A stretch of 64,000 nt of DNA, from NCBI GenBank assembly GCA_022819855.1, contig JAJEGN010000008.1:183948-247947 (forward strand). Direction: 5' to 3'. This document shows positions 1 to 8,762 of the stretch, piece by piece; positions within the stretch are counted from its first letter, which is position 1, and every line of letters starts with the position of its first letter. Below the pieces are notes generated by a model. It was not told the DNA's origin and did not search any database. It saw only the letters and a program-made list of their open reading frames with translations. The DNA is from Gammaproteobacteria bacterium (lineage in GTDB: Bacteria; Pseudomonadota; Gammaproteobacteria; Steroidobacterales; Rariloculaceae). A program made the translations under genes and the position numbers.

Positions 1-87
1 GCTTCGCACCCGTCGCGCGGCTGCGGTCAGGCGGACCTGCAGGGCACCGGCGGCAACGGTCTGTTCTATTGCTTCGCGACCGATTGA
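1..87 (+). CDS. C-terminal end of an unidentified protein (partial)
   Basis: An open frame enters from the left edge and stops at TGA 85-87. Only 28 residues are visible, ending in GNGLFYCFATD. The segment is rich in Gly and carries two cysteines. It is too short to assign to a family. It is read as coding because the frame is open to the window edge and the downstream hmgA lies on the same strand, but it could be chance. The 101-bp gap to hmgA shows no clear terminator. Confidence 0.35.
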   Translation, partial: ASHPSRGCGQADLQGTGGNGLFYCFATD

Positions 88-188
88 ACGCATCGCCGTC
101 GGCGCGCAACGCGGAGGCGAATCGCTAGCCAGACGCGGTGTTGCGCGCCGTCGGGCACGGTAGCGCCTAAGAAAACGGCACAAGGCCC

Positions 189-1544
189 ATGGCGTCCATC
201 AGCCCAGACAGCCCGGATCGACTTCCGGAGTTCGCGGACGAGTTCGAGTACCAGCACGGCTTCGGCAACGAGTGCGAGAGCGAGGCGTTGCCCGGAGCCT
301 TGCCGGTCGGACGAAGGTCGCCGCAGCGGCCGGCCTACGGGCTCTATGCCGAGCAACTCAGCGGTGCGGCGTTCACGGCTCCGCGCGCAAACAACCGGCG
401 CAACTGGTTCTATCGCATCCGGCCTTCCGTCAGGCACGGCAGCTTCGAAGCGCTGCCGGACGGCCTGCTGCTGACGAGCCCGATTCAGGACGCCCGGCCA
501 CCCGCGGCGCAGCTTCGCTGGAACCCGTTCCCGATTCCTGTGGCGCCGACGGACTGGGTCGACGGGCTCGTGACGCTCGGCGCCAACGGCGACGCGCGGC
601 TGCAGATGGGGATCGGCATTCACCTGTACCTCGCGAACGAGTCGATGACCGACCGCTTCTTTTTCAATGCCGACGGCGAACTGCTCATCGTGCCCCAACA
701 GGGCCGGCTGAGGCTGCACACCGAGTGCGGCGTGCTGCAGGCCGCGCCGGGCGAGATCGCCGTCGTGCCGCGCGGCATGGTGTTCCGCGTCGTGCTGCTC
801 GACGGGCCGTCGCGCGGCTACGTCTGCGAGAACTACGGCCAGCCGTACACGCTGCCGGAGCGCGGGCTCGTGGGCTCCGACGGCTTCGCGAACGAGCGCG
901 ACTTCATGGCTCCGGTCGCCGCCTTCGAGGATCGCGAGGGCGATTTCGAACTCGCCGCGAAGTATTCCGGCCGGCTCCACGCCTGTCGAATCGATCACTC
1001 GCCGCTCGACGTCGTCGCATGGTGGGGCAACAACGCCCCCTACAAGTACGATCTCGCACGCTTCGCGGTCGTCAACACGGTCAGTATCGACCATCCGGAC
1101 CCTTCGATCTTCACCGTGCTGAACTCGGAGTCGCACACGCAGGGCGTCGCCAATGCGGATTTCGTGATCTTTCCGCCGCGCTGGCAGGTCGCGACCGACA
1201 CGTTCAGGCCGCCGCCCTATCATCGCAACGTCATGAGCGAGTTCATGGGGCTGATCCACGGGCAATACGAATCGCGGCCGGAAGGCTTCCTGCCGGGCGG
1301 CGCGACCCTGCACAACTGCATGTTGCCGCACGGGCCGGCAGCCGACGTTCACGCGAAGGCTTCGCGAGCAAAGCTCGCGCCGACGTATCTCGACGACACG
1401 CTCGCGTTCATGTTCGAGTCGCGCTACCTCATTCAGCCGAGCCGGCACGCGCTCGAGGCGCCGGAACTGCAGGCGGACTATGCGGACTGCTGGGCGGGCC
1501 TGCCGAAGCATTTCACGGGCAGTCCCGGGAGCGGCCCCCGATGA
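189..1544 (+). CDS. hmgA: Homogentisate 1,2-dioxygenase
   Basis: Cytosolic non-heme Fe(II) ring-cleavage dioxygenase that converts homogentisate to maleylacetoacetate in tyrosine/phenylalanine catabolism. The 451-residue length is normal for the family. The opening [19 protein letters not shown] is a family signature. The C-terminal half carries the iron site: His345 and Glu351 in YHRNVMSEF and His381 in MLPHGP. These sit exactly ten residues beyond the human ligands His335, Glu341 and His371. The usual partners, maleylacetoacetate isomerase and fumarylacetoacetase, are not in the window. The stop codon overlaps the start of the next gene (ATGA), so hmgA and a TRAP transporter are translationally coupled. 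This suggests the transporter imports a homogentisate precursor, though that is inference. Confidence 0.97.
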   Translation: MASISPDSPDRLPEFADEFEYQHGFGNECESEALPGALPVGRRSPQRPAYGLYAEQLSGAAFTAPRANNRRNWFYRIRPSVRHGSFEALPDGLLLTSPIQDARPPAAQLRWNPFPIPVAPTDWVDGLVTLGANGDARLQMGIGIHLYLANESMTDRFFFNADGELLIVPQQGRLRLHTECGVLQAAPGEIAVVPRGMVFRVVLLDGPSRGYVCENYGQPYTLPERGLVGSDGFANERDFMAPVAAFEDREGDFELAAKYSGRLHACRIDHSPLDVVAWWGNNAPYKYDLARFAVVNTVSIDHPDPSIFTVLNSESHTQGVANADFVIFPPRWQVATDTFRPPPYHRNVMSEFMGLIHGQYESRPEGFLPGGATLHNCMLPHGPAADVHAKASRAKLAPTYLDDTLAFMFESRYLIQPSRHALEAPELQADYADCWAGLPKHFTGSPGSGPR

Positions 1545-2635
1545 CGCCCGGCAGCTTGTCGCAGCAGCTTCGCGCCGGGCCGAAACCCGCAGCGCGGCTC
1601 TCGCGGCGCGTTTCCCGACTGCAGGGCGCGACGCGCGCGGCGTTCGTCCTGCTCGGACTGGTCTGGACCGCACAGCCGGCGGCGGCCCAGGACGACACGC
1701 AGTACCGGCTCAAGCTCAGCGACTACAGCCCCCCGGTACACCACCAACACGGCGTCATCTTCACCAACTGGGCCAATGAACTTGCAGAACGCTCCAACGG
1801 CCGCCTCGTGGTCGACCTGTACCCGTCCCAGCAGCTCGGCAAGCTCAGCCAGCAGTACAACCTAGCGCGCCGCGGCGATGTCGATATCGCCTTCGTGCTG
1901 CACGGCATACCGGCCGGACGCTTTCCGCTCACCGAACTTGCCCACCTGCCGATGCTGTTCGAAAGCTCCGAGCAATCGGCGCAAGTGCTCATGGATCTCG
2001 TGCCGGACTACCTCGCGGCCGAACATCGCGGCGTCAGGATCCTCTACATGTTCGGTCACGCGCCAGGTTCGATCTACACGGTGACGCGGCCCGTGCGCCG
2101 CCCGGAGGACCTGCGCGGACTGCGCATCCGGCACCCGTCGTCGGTCGTCGGCGAGACCCTTCGCATCTGGGGCGCTTCGCCCGCGGGAATGCCGGTCGGC
2201 GAGATCGCGAGCAATCTCGACAAGGGCGTCATCGACGGGCTCGTGATGCCCTACGACGGCATCTTCGGATTCAGGCTCGCGCCCTTCGTCAGTTACGCGA
2301 CCGAGATCTTCAGCTACGTCGCGACGTTCGCCGTCGTCATGAACGAGCAAAGCTACGCGAACCTGCCGCCCGACCTGCAAGGCCTCATCGACGACACGAC
2401 CGGGAAACGCGCGGCGCGCGAGGTCGGGGCAGCCTGGGATGCGGTCGAGGTGCCGGGCCGCGAATTCACCCTCGCGAGCGGCGTCGAGATCATTTCGCTC
2501 AGCGAAGCCGAACGGGCCGTCTTTGCCGAGGCTGCCGCGCCGCTCGTCGAGCGCCGCATCGCGGCCGCCGAAGCCATGGGCCTGCCGGCGCGCGAGTACA
2601 TCGCCCGGCTGCGCGAACTCGCCGAGCAGTACTGA
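1541..2635 (+). CDS. dctP: TRAP transporter substrate-binding protein, DctP family
   Basis: Periplasmic solute-binding subunit of a TRAP importer, 364 residues. The ATG at 1541 overlaps the hmgA stop by 4 bp. The frame is open further upstream, inside hmgA, but that upstream part is a shadow and is excluded. A Sec signal peptide with hydrophobic core [12 protein letters not shown] ends near QPAAAQ, about residue 50; the long n-region means a later start cannot be excluded. The mature part has DctP features: [16 protein letters not shown] near residue 90, the central substrate-contacting region [20 protein letters not shown], and [18 protein letters not shown]. It is followed by dctQ and dctM, giving a complete system. 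The ligand is unknown, but organic or aromatic acids are typical and linkage to hmgA supports an aromatic acid. Confidence 0.93.
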   Translation: MTPGSLSQQLRAGPKPAARLSRRVSRLQGATRAAFVLLGLVWTAQPAAAQDDTQYRLKLSDYSPPVHHQHGVIFTNWANELAERSNGRLVVDLYPSQQLGKLSQQYNLARRGDVDIAFVLHGIPAGRFPLTELAHLPMLFESSEQSAQVLMDLVPDYLAAEHRGVRILYMFGHAPGSIYTVTRPVRRPEDLRGLRIRHPSSVVGETLRIWGASPAGMPVGEIASNLDKGVIDGLVMPYDGIFGFRLAPFVSYATEIFSYVATFAVVMNEQSYANLPPDLQGLIDDTTGKRAAREVGAAWDAVEVPGREFTLASGVEIISLSEAERAVFAEAAAPLVERRIAAAEAMGLPAREYIARLRELAEQY

Positions 2636-2646
2636 TCGTTGCGCGG

Positions 2647-3174
2647 ATGAATGTGCTGACCCGGTTCCTTGCGGCGCTGCGCGCCCTCGCCGCAGTTGCG
2701 CTGCTCGCCATGATGCTCGTGACAATCGTCGACGTCACCATGCGCATCGTCCTCAACGAACTCGTTCTCGGGGCCGTCGAGCTCGTGCAGCTCGCGCTCG
2801 TCGCCACGGTCTTCCTCGCGCTCCCCGATACGCTGCTGCGCGGCGAACACATCACGGTCGACGTCGTCGACCAGTCGCTGTCGCCAAAGGCACTGGGCCG
2901 CCTGCGGCGGATCGCGGCAATCGCGACGGCGCTGCTCGTGGTCGTTCTGGCCTGGCGGACGATCCCGCCGGCGCTCGACACGATCGAGATCGGGGACCTG
3001 ACGACGGACCTGCAGATCTCTCTCGTGTGGTATTGGCTGCCCCTGGTCATCGGAGCCGTCGCGGGCGCAGTGGCCGCCACCGTGTATGCCGTGCGCGAGT
3101 TTGCAGGCCGGTCGGCCGATGGAGCGACGCCGGAATCCACCGCCAGGCACGCCTCGGACGCAGGGGACGATTGA
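2647..3174 (+). CDS. dctQ: TRAP transporter small permease subunit, DctQ family
   Basis: Inner-membrane small permease of the TRAP system, 175 residues, with four predicted membrane segments: about 12-30, 45-65, 90-112 and 130-152. The motif ALPDTLLRGEHITVDVVDQ between the second and third segments is typical of DctQ. It lies 11 bp after dctP and one base before the dctM start, which fits one operon. It stabilises the DctM subunit and is required for uptake. Confidence 0.92.
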   Translation: MNVLTRFLAALRALAAVALLAMMLVTIVDVTMRIVLNELVLGAVELVQLALVATVFLALPDTLLRGEHITVDVVDQSLSPKALGRLRRIAAIATALLVVVLAWRTIPPALDTIEIGDLTTDLQISLVWYWLPLVIGAVAGAVAATVYAVREFAGRSADGATPESTARHASDAGDD

Positions 3175-3175
3175 C

Positions 3176-4483
3176 GTGGCCACCGAGTGGATCGGTGCAC
3201 TGAGCATTGTCGCGATCGTCGCGCTCGTGCTCTTCAGGATCCCCGTTGCGATCGCGATGGGGCTTGTCGGCACGATCGGCCACGCGATCGTCGACGACTG
3301 GTCGGCAGCGCTCAACAGGCTCGGCAATACGCCGTTCGAACTCGCCGAGGGCTACTCGTTCTCGGTCGTGCCGCTGTTCCTGCTCATGGGCGCCGTGGCG
3401 GCCCGCTCCGGCATGAGCGGCGACCTGTTCCGTTCGGCCAACGCCATGTTCGCCGGCCGGCGCGGCACGGTCGCCATGGCGGCCGTCGGCGCATGTGCCG
3501 GTTTCGGCGCGATCTGCGGCTCGAGCCTCGCGACGGCCGCGACGATGTCGCGCATCGCCATTCCGGAAATGCGCAGGCTCGGCTACGACGAGCGTCTCGC
3601 GGCGGGCGCCGTCGCTTCGGGCGGCACGCTCGGCATACTCATACCGCCCTCGGTCATCCTCATCGTCTATGCGGTGATCGCCCAGGAATCCGTCGCGCTG
3701 CTTTTCGCAGCGGGCCTGATCCCCGGAATCGTCCTGACGGCGCTGCACGTCGTCGTGATCTGGGCGCTCGTCACGCGCCGCCCCGAGCTTGCCCCGGCCG
3801 CGGATCGCCAACCGGGCTGGCGCGAGCGGCTCAGCGACGTCGCGGCGATGTGGCAGATGCTCGTGCTGTTCGTGATCTCGGTCGGCGGCATCTACGCGGG
3901 CTTCTTCAGCCCCACCGAAGCCGCCGCCGTCGGCTGCCTCGGCGCCATCGCGCTCGGCTTCGCGACGCGCCGCATCGGGATCCGGGCGGTCGTGGAATCG
4001 CTCGGCGAGACCGTACGCACGACCGCGGTGCTCTTCTTCATTGTCATCATGGCGTTCATCTACGCCTATTTCCTCGTGCTGACGCGCCTGCCGCAGAGCC
4101 TCGTCGAGTTCGTCACGGCGCTCGGCTGGTCGCCACTGGCGGTCATGCTGCTCGTCATCGCGTTCTACCTCATTCTCGGCTGCTTTCTCGATGCGATCGG
4201 CATGATCCTCATCACCGTGCCGGTGTTCCTGCCGATGGTCATGGGGCTCGGCTACGATCCGGTCTGGTTCGGAATCCTGGTCGTGCTCGTCGTCGAGATC
4301 GGGCTGATCACTCCACCGGTCGGCATGAATCTCTTCGTGATCCGCGCCCAGCAGCCGGACATCTCCATCGCGACGCTGTATCGGGGCGTCTTGCCGTTTC
4401 TCTCCGCCGGCGCGATCCTGATCGCGCTGCTGCTCGCGTTTCCCGAGCTCGCGATGTGGCTGCCGCGGGTGCTTTACGGATAG
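3176..4483 (+). CDS. dctM: TRAP transporter large permease subunit, DctM family
   Basis: Twelve-helix inner-membrane subunit that couples solute import to a Na+ or H+ gradient; 435 residues from GTG 3176. The GTG one base after the dctQ stop is chosen over upstream in-frame ATG codons, because the residues before it are hydrophilic and overlap dctQ, whereas ATEWIGALSIVAIVALVLF begins a membrane segment at once. Typical DctM motifs are present: PLFLLMGAVAARSG, GAICGSSLATAATM, GGTLGILIPPSVILIVYA and DAIGMILITVPVFLP. Family length is 425-440 residues, so the gene is complete. It closes the hmgA-dctPQM unit. Confidence 0.95.
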   Translation: MATEWIGALSIVAIVALVLFRIPVAIAMGLVGTIGHAIVDDWSAALNRLGNTPFELAEGYSFSVVPLFLLMGAVAARSGMSGDLFRSANAMFAGRRGTVAMAAVGACAGFGAICGSSLATAATMSRIAIPEMRRLGYDERLAAGAVASGGTLGILIPPSVILIVYAVIAQESVALLFAAGLIPGIVLTALHVVVIWALVTRRPELAPAADRQPGWRERLSDVAAMWQMLVLFVISVGGIYAGFFSPTEAAAVGCLGAIALGFATRRIGIRAVVESLGETVRTTAVLFFIVIMAFIYAYFLVLTRLPQSLVEFVTALGWSPLAVMLLVIAFYLILGCFLDAIGMILITVPVFLPMVMGLGYDPVWFGILVVLVVEIGLITPPVGMNLFVIRAQQPDISIATLYRGVLPFLSAGAILIALLLAFPELAMWLPRVLYG

Positions 4484-4570
4484 AAGTCGCCGACCTTGGT
4501 ACGCCGAACACCGCCATCAACCTGACCGCGAGCTGCGCAACCCTCCCGACAAACACGTTCGACCAGCACG

Positions 4571-4585
4571 TTTGCACTATGCAAA
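4571..4585. promoter_or_regulatory. Perfect inverted repeat in an AT-rich intergenic patch, candidate operator
   Basis: TTTGCA-CTA-TGCAAA lies in a conspicuously AT-rich patch (about 4570-4613) between dctM and the Rieske oxygenase gene. A second short palindrome, AAAA-CAG-TTTT, follows at 4602-4612. The rest of 4484-4686 holds no gene. Position about 100 bp upstream of the oxygenase start fits an operator or promoter region, but no regulator gene is nearby and no clear -35/-10 pair was fixed. Confidence 0.35.
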
Positions 4586-4686
4586 TCTAATTTGAAATGT
4601 TAAAACAGTTTTCACGCACATTCGGACATGCCCTTCCTCACGGGTTCCGCGCCACTCGGTCGCGCAGGCTCCGTTAAGGCAACGGC

Positions 4687-5763
4687 ATGCAGACTCAGGG
4701 CACGATGCGCATACATCCCCCACAAGCGAGCGCCTCTCCGGCGCAGTCGCCGTTCCCGGAGGGGTGGTATTTCGTCGCAAGGCGTGACGAACTCAGTGAC
4801 GGCAAGCTCGTCTACAAGACCTGGCTCGGCGAGGAAATCGTTGCCTGGTGCGATGACCAGGGACGCGTCTGCATGGCCGAAGCGTACTGCCCGCACCTCG
4901 GCTCCTCGCTCGCGCCGGAGACGGGAGCGAAGGTCTGCGCCGGGCGGCTCGTGTGTCCGTTCCACGGCTTCGAATACGATACGAGCGGTCAATGCGTCGC
5001 CACGCCGTATGCCCCACCCCCAAAGAACGCGCGCCTGAGACTCTACGAAACGCGCGACTACGCAGGCATGATCTTCGGATGGTGGGGACTCGGCGGCCGG
5101 CCGGCGCAATGGCATCTTCCCGAAGCACCGCGGGCGGACAGCGGCTGGAGCGACATCCGGCACACCACGCTTCGGTTCCCGGGACACCCGCAGGAGACGA
5201 CCGAGAATTCCGTGGACCTGGCACACCTCAGGTATGTGCACGGCTATGACAACGTGCGCCGGACCGCCAGGCTCGAGATCGACGGCGCCCATTTGCTGAG
5301 TTGCTTCGACTTCATGGGGACCTATCGCGTTGCCGGGGTGATGGGCGTTACCTTCGACGTGTCCTCGATCACGCATGTTTACGGCCTGGGCTTCTCCCAG
5401 GTCGATTTCGAGGAACGCCGCATCGGCTATCGGGCACGGCTCTGGGTGCTGTCCACACCCGTTGACGGCACGTCGATCGATCTGACGCTCGCGACCCACG
5501 TAGGCGATTTCGAGCAGCCCAAACGGGCGATCGTCGGCCTGAGCTTCCTGCCGCTACGTCCGCGCGTGAAGCTCATGAACCGCTTCGCGCTCTGGAAGGC
5601 GAGCAAATACGTCGAGGAGGACGTCGTCATCTGGAGCCGCAAGCGTTACGTGGAGCGGCCGCTGCTCAACCGCGCCGATGGCGAGATCGTGGCCTACCGC
5701 CGCTACTGCGAGCAGTTCTACAGGGAGCGAGCGCAGCGGGACGAGCGACTCGTCGTTGGCTAG
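4687..5763 (+). CDS. Rieske [2Fe-2S] non-heme iron oxygenase, terminal oxygenase component
   Basis: A 358-residue ring-hydroxylating oxygenase alpha subunit. The N-terminal Rieske domain (about 25-125) has Cys68-Pro-His70 and Cys90-x2-His93 as cluster ligands. The catalytic domain has the mononuclear iron motif N-x2-D-x2-H-x4-H at Asn174, Asp177, His180 and His185. The single-subunit layout and the catalytic-domain sequence recall the KshA (3-ketosteroid 9-alpha-hydroxylase) and Neverland/DAF-36 sterol-desaturase group more than dioxygenases with small beta subunits, but the substrate is uncertain. No ferredoxin or reductase gene is adjacent. The start is the ATG preceding MRIHPP; a second ATG six codons on is also possible. 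Confidence 0.87.
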   Translation: MQTQGTMRIHPPQASASPAQSPFPEGWYFVARRDELSDGKLVYKTWLGEEIVAWCDDQGRVCMAEAYCPHLGSSLAPETGAKVCAGRLVCPFHGFEYDTSGQCVATPYAPPPKNARLRLYETRDYAGMIFGWWGLGGRPAQWHLPEAPRADSGWSDIRHTTLRFPGHPQETTENSVDLAHLRYVHGYDNVRRTARLEIDGAHLLSCFDFMGTYRVAGVMGVTFDVSSITHVYGLGFSQVDFEERRIGYRARLWVLSTPVDGTSIDLTLATHVGDFEQPKRAIVGLSFLPLRPRVKLMNRFALWKASKYVEEDVVIWSRKRYVERPLLNRADGEIVAYRRYCEQFYRERAQRDERLVVG

Positions 5764-5784
5764 GAGCCTGCCGCAGGCAGGCTC
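5764..5784 (+). terminator. Perfect hairpin directly after the Rieske oxygenase stop
   Basis: A 9-bp perfect stem GAGCCTGCC / GGCAGGCTC with a GCA loop begins at the base after the stop codon. No T-run follows, so it is not a canonical intrinsic terminator. It could instead stabilise the mRNA 3' end. Confidence 0.45.
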
Positions 5785-5936
5785 GATGGCGGATCTGCGG
5801 CGCCGCGCCTTACTTGCCGTGCCCCGCCCCGGCGTGTATAGAATGCCGCTGGAGTACAGGCCGGTACACCGCGCGCCCGCACAGGGCTGGCGGACTGACG
5901 GACCCGGCCCCACGGCCCTCGAAGCGCACACGGCCT

Positions 5937-7535
5937 ATGGCGGAAGACAAGTTCAGCTTCAATCCCGGCGGCCGGACTTCGAAGACGGCCGGGCCACCTG
6001 CCCGCCCGGTCGCGGCAATCCTCGCCGCCACGCTGATCGCCTCTTGTGCCCTCGTCCCACCGGCGCCTGAACCGCAACAGCCAGCCAGTTTCGCCGACGA
6101 TCCGGCGGGCAATCCGACTCAACAGGCGCCGTCCGGCCGAGTCGAGACGGACAGATGGTGGGAAGCGTTCAACGACCCGGCGCTCGACCGCATCGTCGAG
6201 GCGGTTCTCGAATCGAACTTCGACCTGGCCGAGGCCGTCGCGCGCGTCGAGCAGACCAGGATCCGCGCCGGCATCGCCATGGGCGCACGATTGCCGTCGG
6301 TCTCCGCTTCGCTCGCCGCGAACGCCTACGACGTGCCTGCCAACGCGGCCCTCGGCGCCCAACTGGACGAACTCGGTATCGGACCGGAGACTTTCGATGC
6401 CTTCAATCTGACCTTCCCGGAACGGCTGGACCTGACCACCTATACGCTTGGCGCAAACTTCTCCTATGAGCTTGATTTCTGGGGGCGCAACCGCAACGAC
6501 GCGCGCGCCGCCAGGGCGGAGACCCTCGCCGCCGAAGCGGACTTCCGCACGGCTCGGATCGGCGTCCTGGCGGAAACGGTCGGGACCTATCTCGAGGTCG
6601 TCGACCTGCGGTCGCAACGCGATCTGACGGCCGAAATCGTCGGGATACTCGAGGAGCTGGAGGCGCTCGACACGGTTCGCTACGAGCGCGGCCTGATCGA
6701 CATTCGCGAACTCTACGCGACGCGACGCCAGCTCATCGATGCGCAGACCCAGTTGCCGCGCATCGAAGGCCGCCTCGCCGACGCCGAGGGGCGCCTGTGG
6801 ATTCTGCTCGGAGGCTACCGCGAGGACCTCGAGGCCGTCCTGCCCGACGCACTCGCCGCCTCCATGCCGCTCGATCCGGTTCCCGCGGGGGTTCCGGCGG
6901 ACCTTCTGATGCAGCGACCCGATGTCGGCGCGGCGCGTGAACGGGTCGAGGCGGCGCGCTATTCGGTCGGCGCCCGCCGCGCCGAACTGCTGCCGTCGCT
7001 GTCGATCTCCGGTTCAATCGGTGGAATGAGCACGCAAGCCGGCGAATGGTTCGATGCCGACCAGTGGTTCCGGAACCTGACCGTAAACCTGCTCGGGCCG
7101 GTATTCGAGCGTGGCCGCGTGCGTGGCAACATCGCGCTTGCCGAGGCGCGGCTTGAAGAAACCGCCGCGGCGTACGGTCGAACCGTCGTTACGGCGGTGA
7201 ATGAAGTCCGCGCCACACTGACGGGACTGGCCACGAGCGAGCTCGCCGTCGCCCGATTGACCACCGTGACCGAAGACGCCGCGGCCGAGGCCGCACTGCA
7301 GGAGCGGCGCTATGTCTCGGGCGTGGCCGACTACGCGACGTATCTCGCCGCTCAACAGAACCACGTCGCTCTGCAATCCGCGCTCGCGGCAGGACGCCGC
7401 GACCTCGGCTACGCCCGGCTGGCCCTGCACCGCGCCCTTGGCGGCGCATGGACGGCGGCCGAGCCGACCGCAGTCAATCGCATGGAGGCCGGCGCCGTAA
7501 ACGGGCCGCAACTGGTTTCGGCAACAACCGAGTAA
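5937..7535 (+). CDS. Outer-membrane factor lipoprotein of a tripartite efflux system (NodT/OprM family)
   Basis: TolC-like outer-membrane channel, 532 residues from ATG 5937. The frame is open back to 5814, but the extra 41 residues do not look natural. A lipoprotein signal is visible: hydrophobic run AAILAATLIAS followed by Cys, with lipobox LIASC near residue 38. Two repeated OEP domains follow, including WWEAFNDPALDRIVEAVLE near the N terminus and YELDFWGRNRNDARAARAE, the NodT-family hallmark. The C-terminal repeat has ERRYVSGVADYATYLAAQQN. It lies 6 bp before the membrane-fusion gene. No RND, MFS or ABC pump subunit is adjacent, so the pump must be encoded elsewhere. Confidence 0.93.
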   Translation: MAEDKFSFNPGGRTSKTAGPPARPVAAILAATLIASCALVPPAPEPQQPASFADDPAGNPTQQAPSGRVETDRWWEAFNDPALDRIVEAVLESNFDLAEAVARVEQTRIRAGIAMGARLPSVSASLAANAYDVPANAALGAQLDELGIGPETFDAFNLTFPERLDLTTYTLGANFSYELDFWGRNRNDARAARAETLAAEADFRTARIGVLAETVGTYLEVVDLRSQRDLTAEIVGILEELEALDTVRYERGLIDIRELYATRRQLIDAQTQLPRIEGRLADAEGRLWILLGGYREDLEAVLPDALAASMPLDPVPAGVPADLLMQRPDVGAARERVEAARYSVGARRAELLPSLSISGSIGGMSTQAGEWFDADQWFRNLTVNLLGPVFERGRVRGNIALAEARLEETAAAYGRTVVTAVNEVRATLTGLATSELAVARLTTVTEDAAAEAALQERRYVSGVADYATYLAAQQNHVALQSALAAGRRDLGYARLALHRALGGAWTAAEPTAVNRMEAGAVNGPQLVSATTE

Positions 7536-7541
7536 TCTACG

Positions 7542-8744
7542 ATGCGCCGATTTTTCAATGTCCTGCTGGCTGTCGGAATCGTTGCCGGCGCCGTGTTGCT
7601 GGCCGCCTTTCTGATTTCGCTCGCGCCCGAACCGGAACAACGCGAGTTGCCGTCGCCGCTCCCCTTCGTGACGACCGCGCCGGTGGTCGCCGGTTCCGGA
7701 TCGATCCCGGTGTTCGGCGCAGGAACCGTCCGGCCGAGCGCCGAAATCGACATCGCGCCGCAGGTCGGCGGCCGGGTTGTCTGGGTGGATCCGGCGCTGC
7801 GCAGCGGCGGACGCGTCGAAGCCGGGCAGACGCTGTTCCGGATCGAGGAGGCCGACTATGTCAATCGCCTCCGCGAAGCCGAAGCCGCCCTGGCCGAACG
7901 CCGTGTGGCCATGCTCGAGGCCGAAGAGGAAGCGGCGATCGCCCGGAACGAATTCGAACGCTTCGCCGAGCGACAGGGAGGTTCCGGACTCGACGCCGAG
8001 GCCACTCCGCTGGCGCTGCACGAACCGCAACTCGCCGCGGCCCGCGCCGCGCTCGAACGTGACGAAGCGCGCGTCGCCGACGCCAACCTGGCACTCTCGC
8101 GCACGCGGGTCAGCGCGCCCTTCAACGGTTTCGTGCGCGACGAATCGGTGGACGTGGGTCAGTTCGTCAACCCCGGCCAGTCGCTGGGACGCCTGTTTGC
8201 GGCGGACGAAGTGGAAGTCGTCGTGCCGCTGGCGGATGCCAGCGCGGCGTTGATCCCGGGTCTCTGGGCACTCGCCGCGGACGATGGCGGGCAGTCGGTG
8301 ACCGCCCGCGTGATCGCGCAGTACGGCGCGACCCGCTACGCCTGGGACGGCTACGTGGACCGGGCCGATGCATCGGTCGACGACGAGACCCGCACCATCG
8401 ACGTGATCGTGCGCGTGCCCGAGCCCTTCTCCGCCGGCGTCCCCGTGGGCGCCGCCGAAGCACCGACCGGTAGCCCGCCGCTATTGATCGGCAAGTTCGT
8501 GGACATCGAAATCGAGGGACTCGCGCCCGAGCGCTATTTCCGGATCCGGCGCGCGGCGCTGCAAGCCGGCAACGAGGTCTGGGCCGTCAGCGCCGGCGGA
8601 GCCGTATCGATCGTCCCGGTTCGCGCACTGCAGCGCGGCGACGACGAGGTTTTCGTCACCGGCGATCTCGAGGACGGCCAGGCCGTGATTACCGGCGGCA
8701 TCCAGTTCGCCACCGACGGCCTGCGCGTGATCACCGGCCAGTGA
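7542..8744 (+). CDS. Efflux RND-type periplasmic adaptor (membrane-fusion protein, HlyD family)
   Basis: Adaptor linking an inner-membrane pump to the preceding outer-membrane factor; 400 residues. An N-terminal membrane anchor covers about 5-27. The barrel-sandwich (lipoyl-like) halves are PQVGGRVVWVDPALRSGGRVEAGQTLF near residue 70-95 (shown in part: PQVGGRVVWVDPALRSGG) and LSRTRVSAPFNGFVRDESVD near 185-205. An Ala/Glu-rich coiled-coil hairpin lies between them, about 105-180. The C-terminal membrane-proximal domain reads through IVPVRALQRGDDEVFVTG. It converges with the P450 gene 18 bp downstream, so the operon ends here without a pump gene. Confidence 0.92.
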   Translation: MRRFFNVLLAVGIVAGAVLLAAFLISLAPEPEQRELPSPLPFVTTAPVVAGSGSIPVFGAGTVRPSAEIDIAPQVGGRVVWVDPALRSGGRVEAGQTLFRIEEADYVNRLREAEAALAERRVAMLEAEEEAAIARNEFERFAERQGGSGLDAEATPLALHEPQLAAARAALERDEARVADANLALSRTRVSAPFNGFVRDESVDVGQFVNPGQSLGRLFAADEVEVVVPLADASAALIPGLWALAADDGGQSVTARVIAQYGATRYAWDGYVDRADASVDDETRTIDVIVRVPEPFSAGVPVGAAEAPTGSPPLLIGKFVDIEIEGLAPERYFRIRRAALQAGNEVWAVSAGGAVSIVPVRALQRGDDEVFVTGDLEDGQAVITGGIQFATDGLRVITGQ

Positions 8745-8762
8745 CCCGGCTTCCCGAATCCC

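Noticed and set aside
66..1673. A 535-residue minus-strand open frame over hmgA
   Set aside because: Arginine-rich shadow of a confirmed gene; hmgA has all its metal ligands in the other strand.
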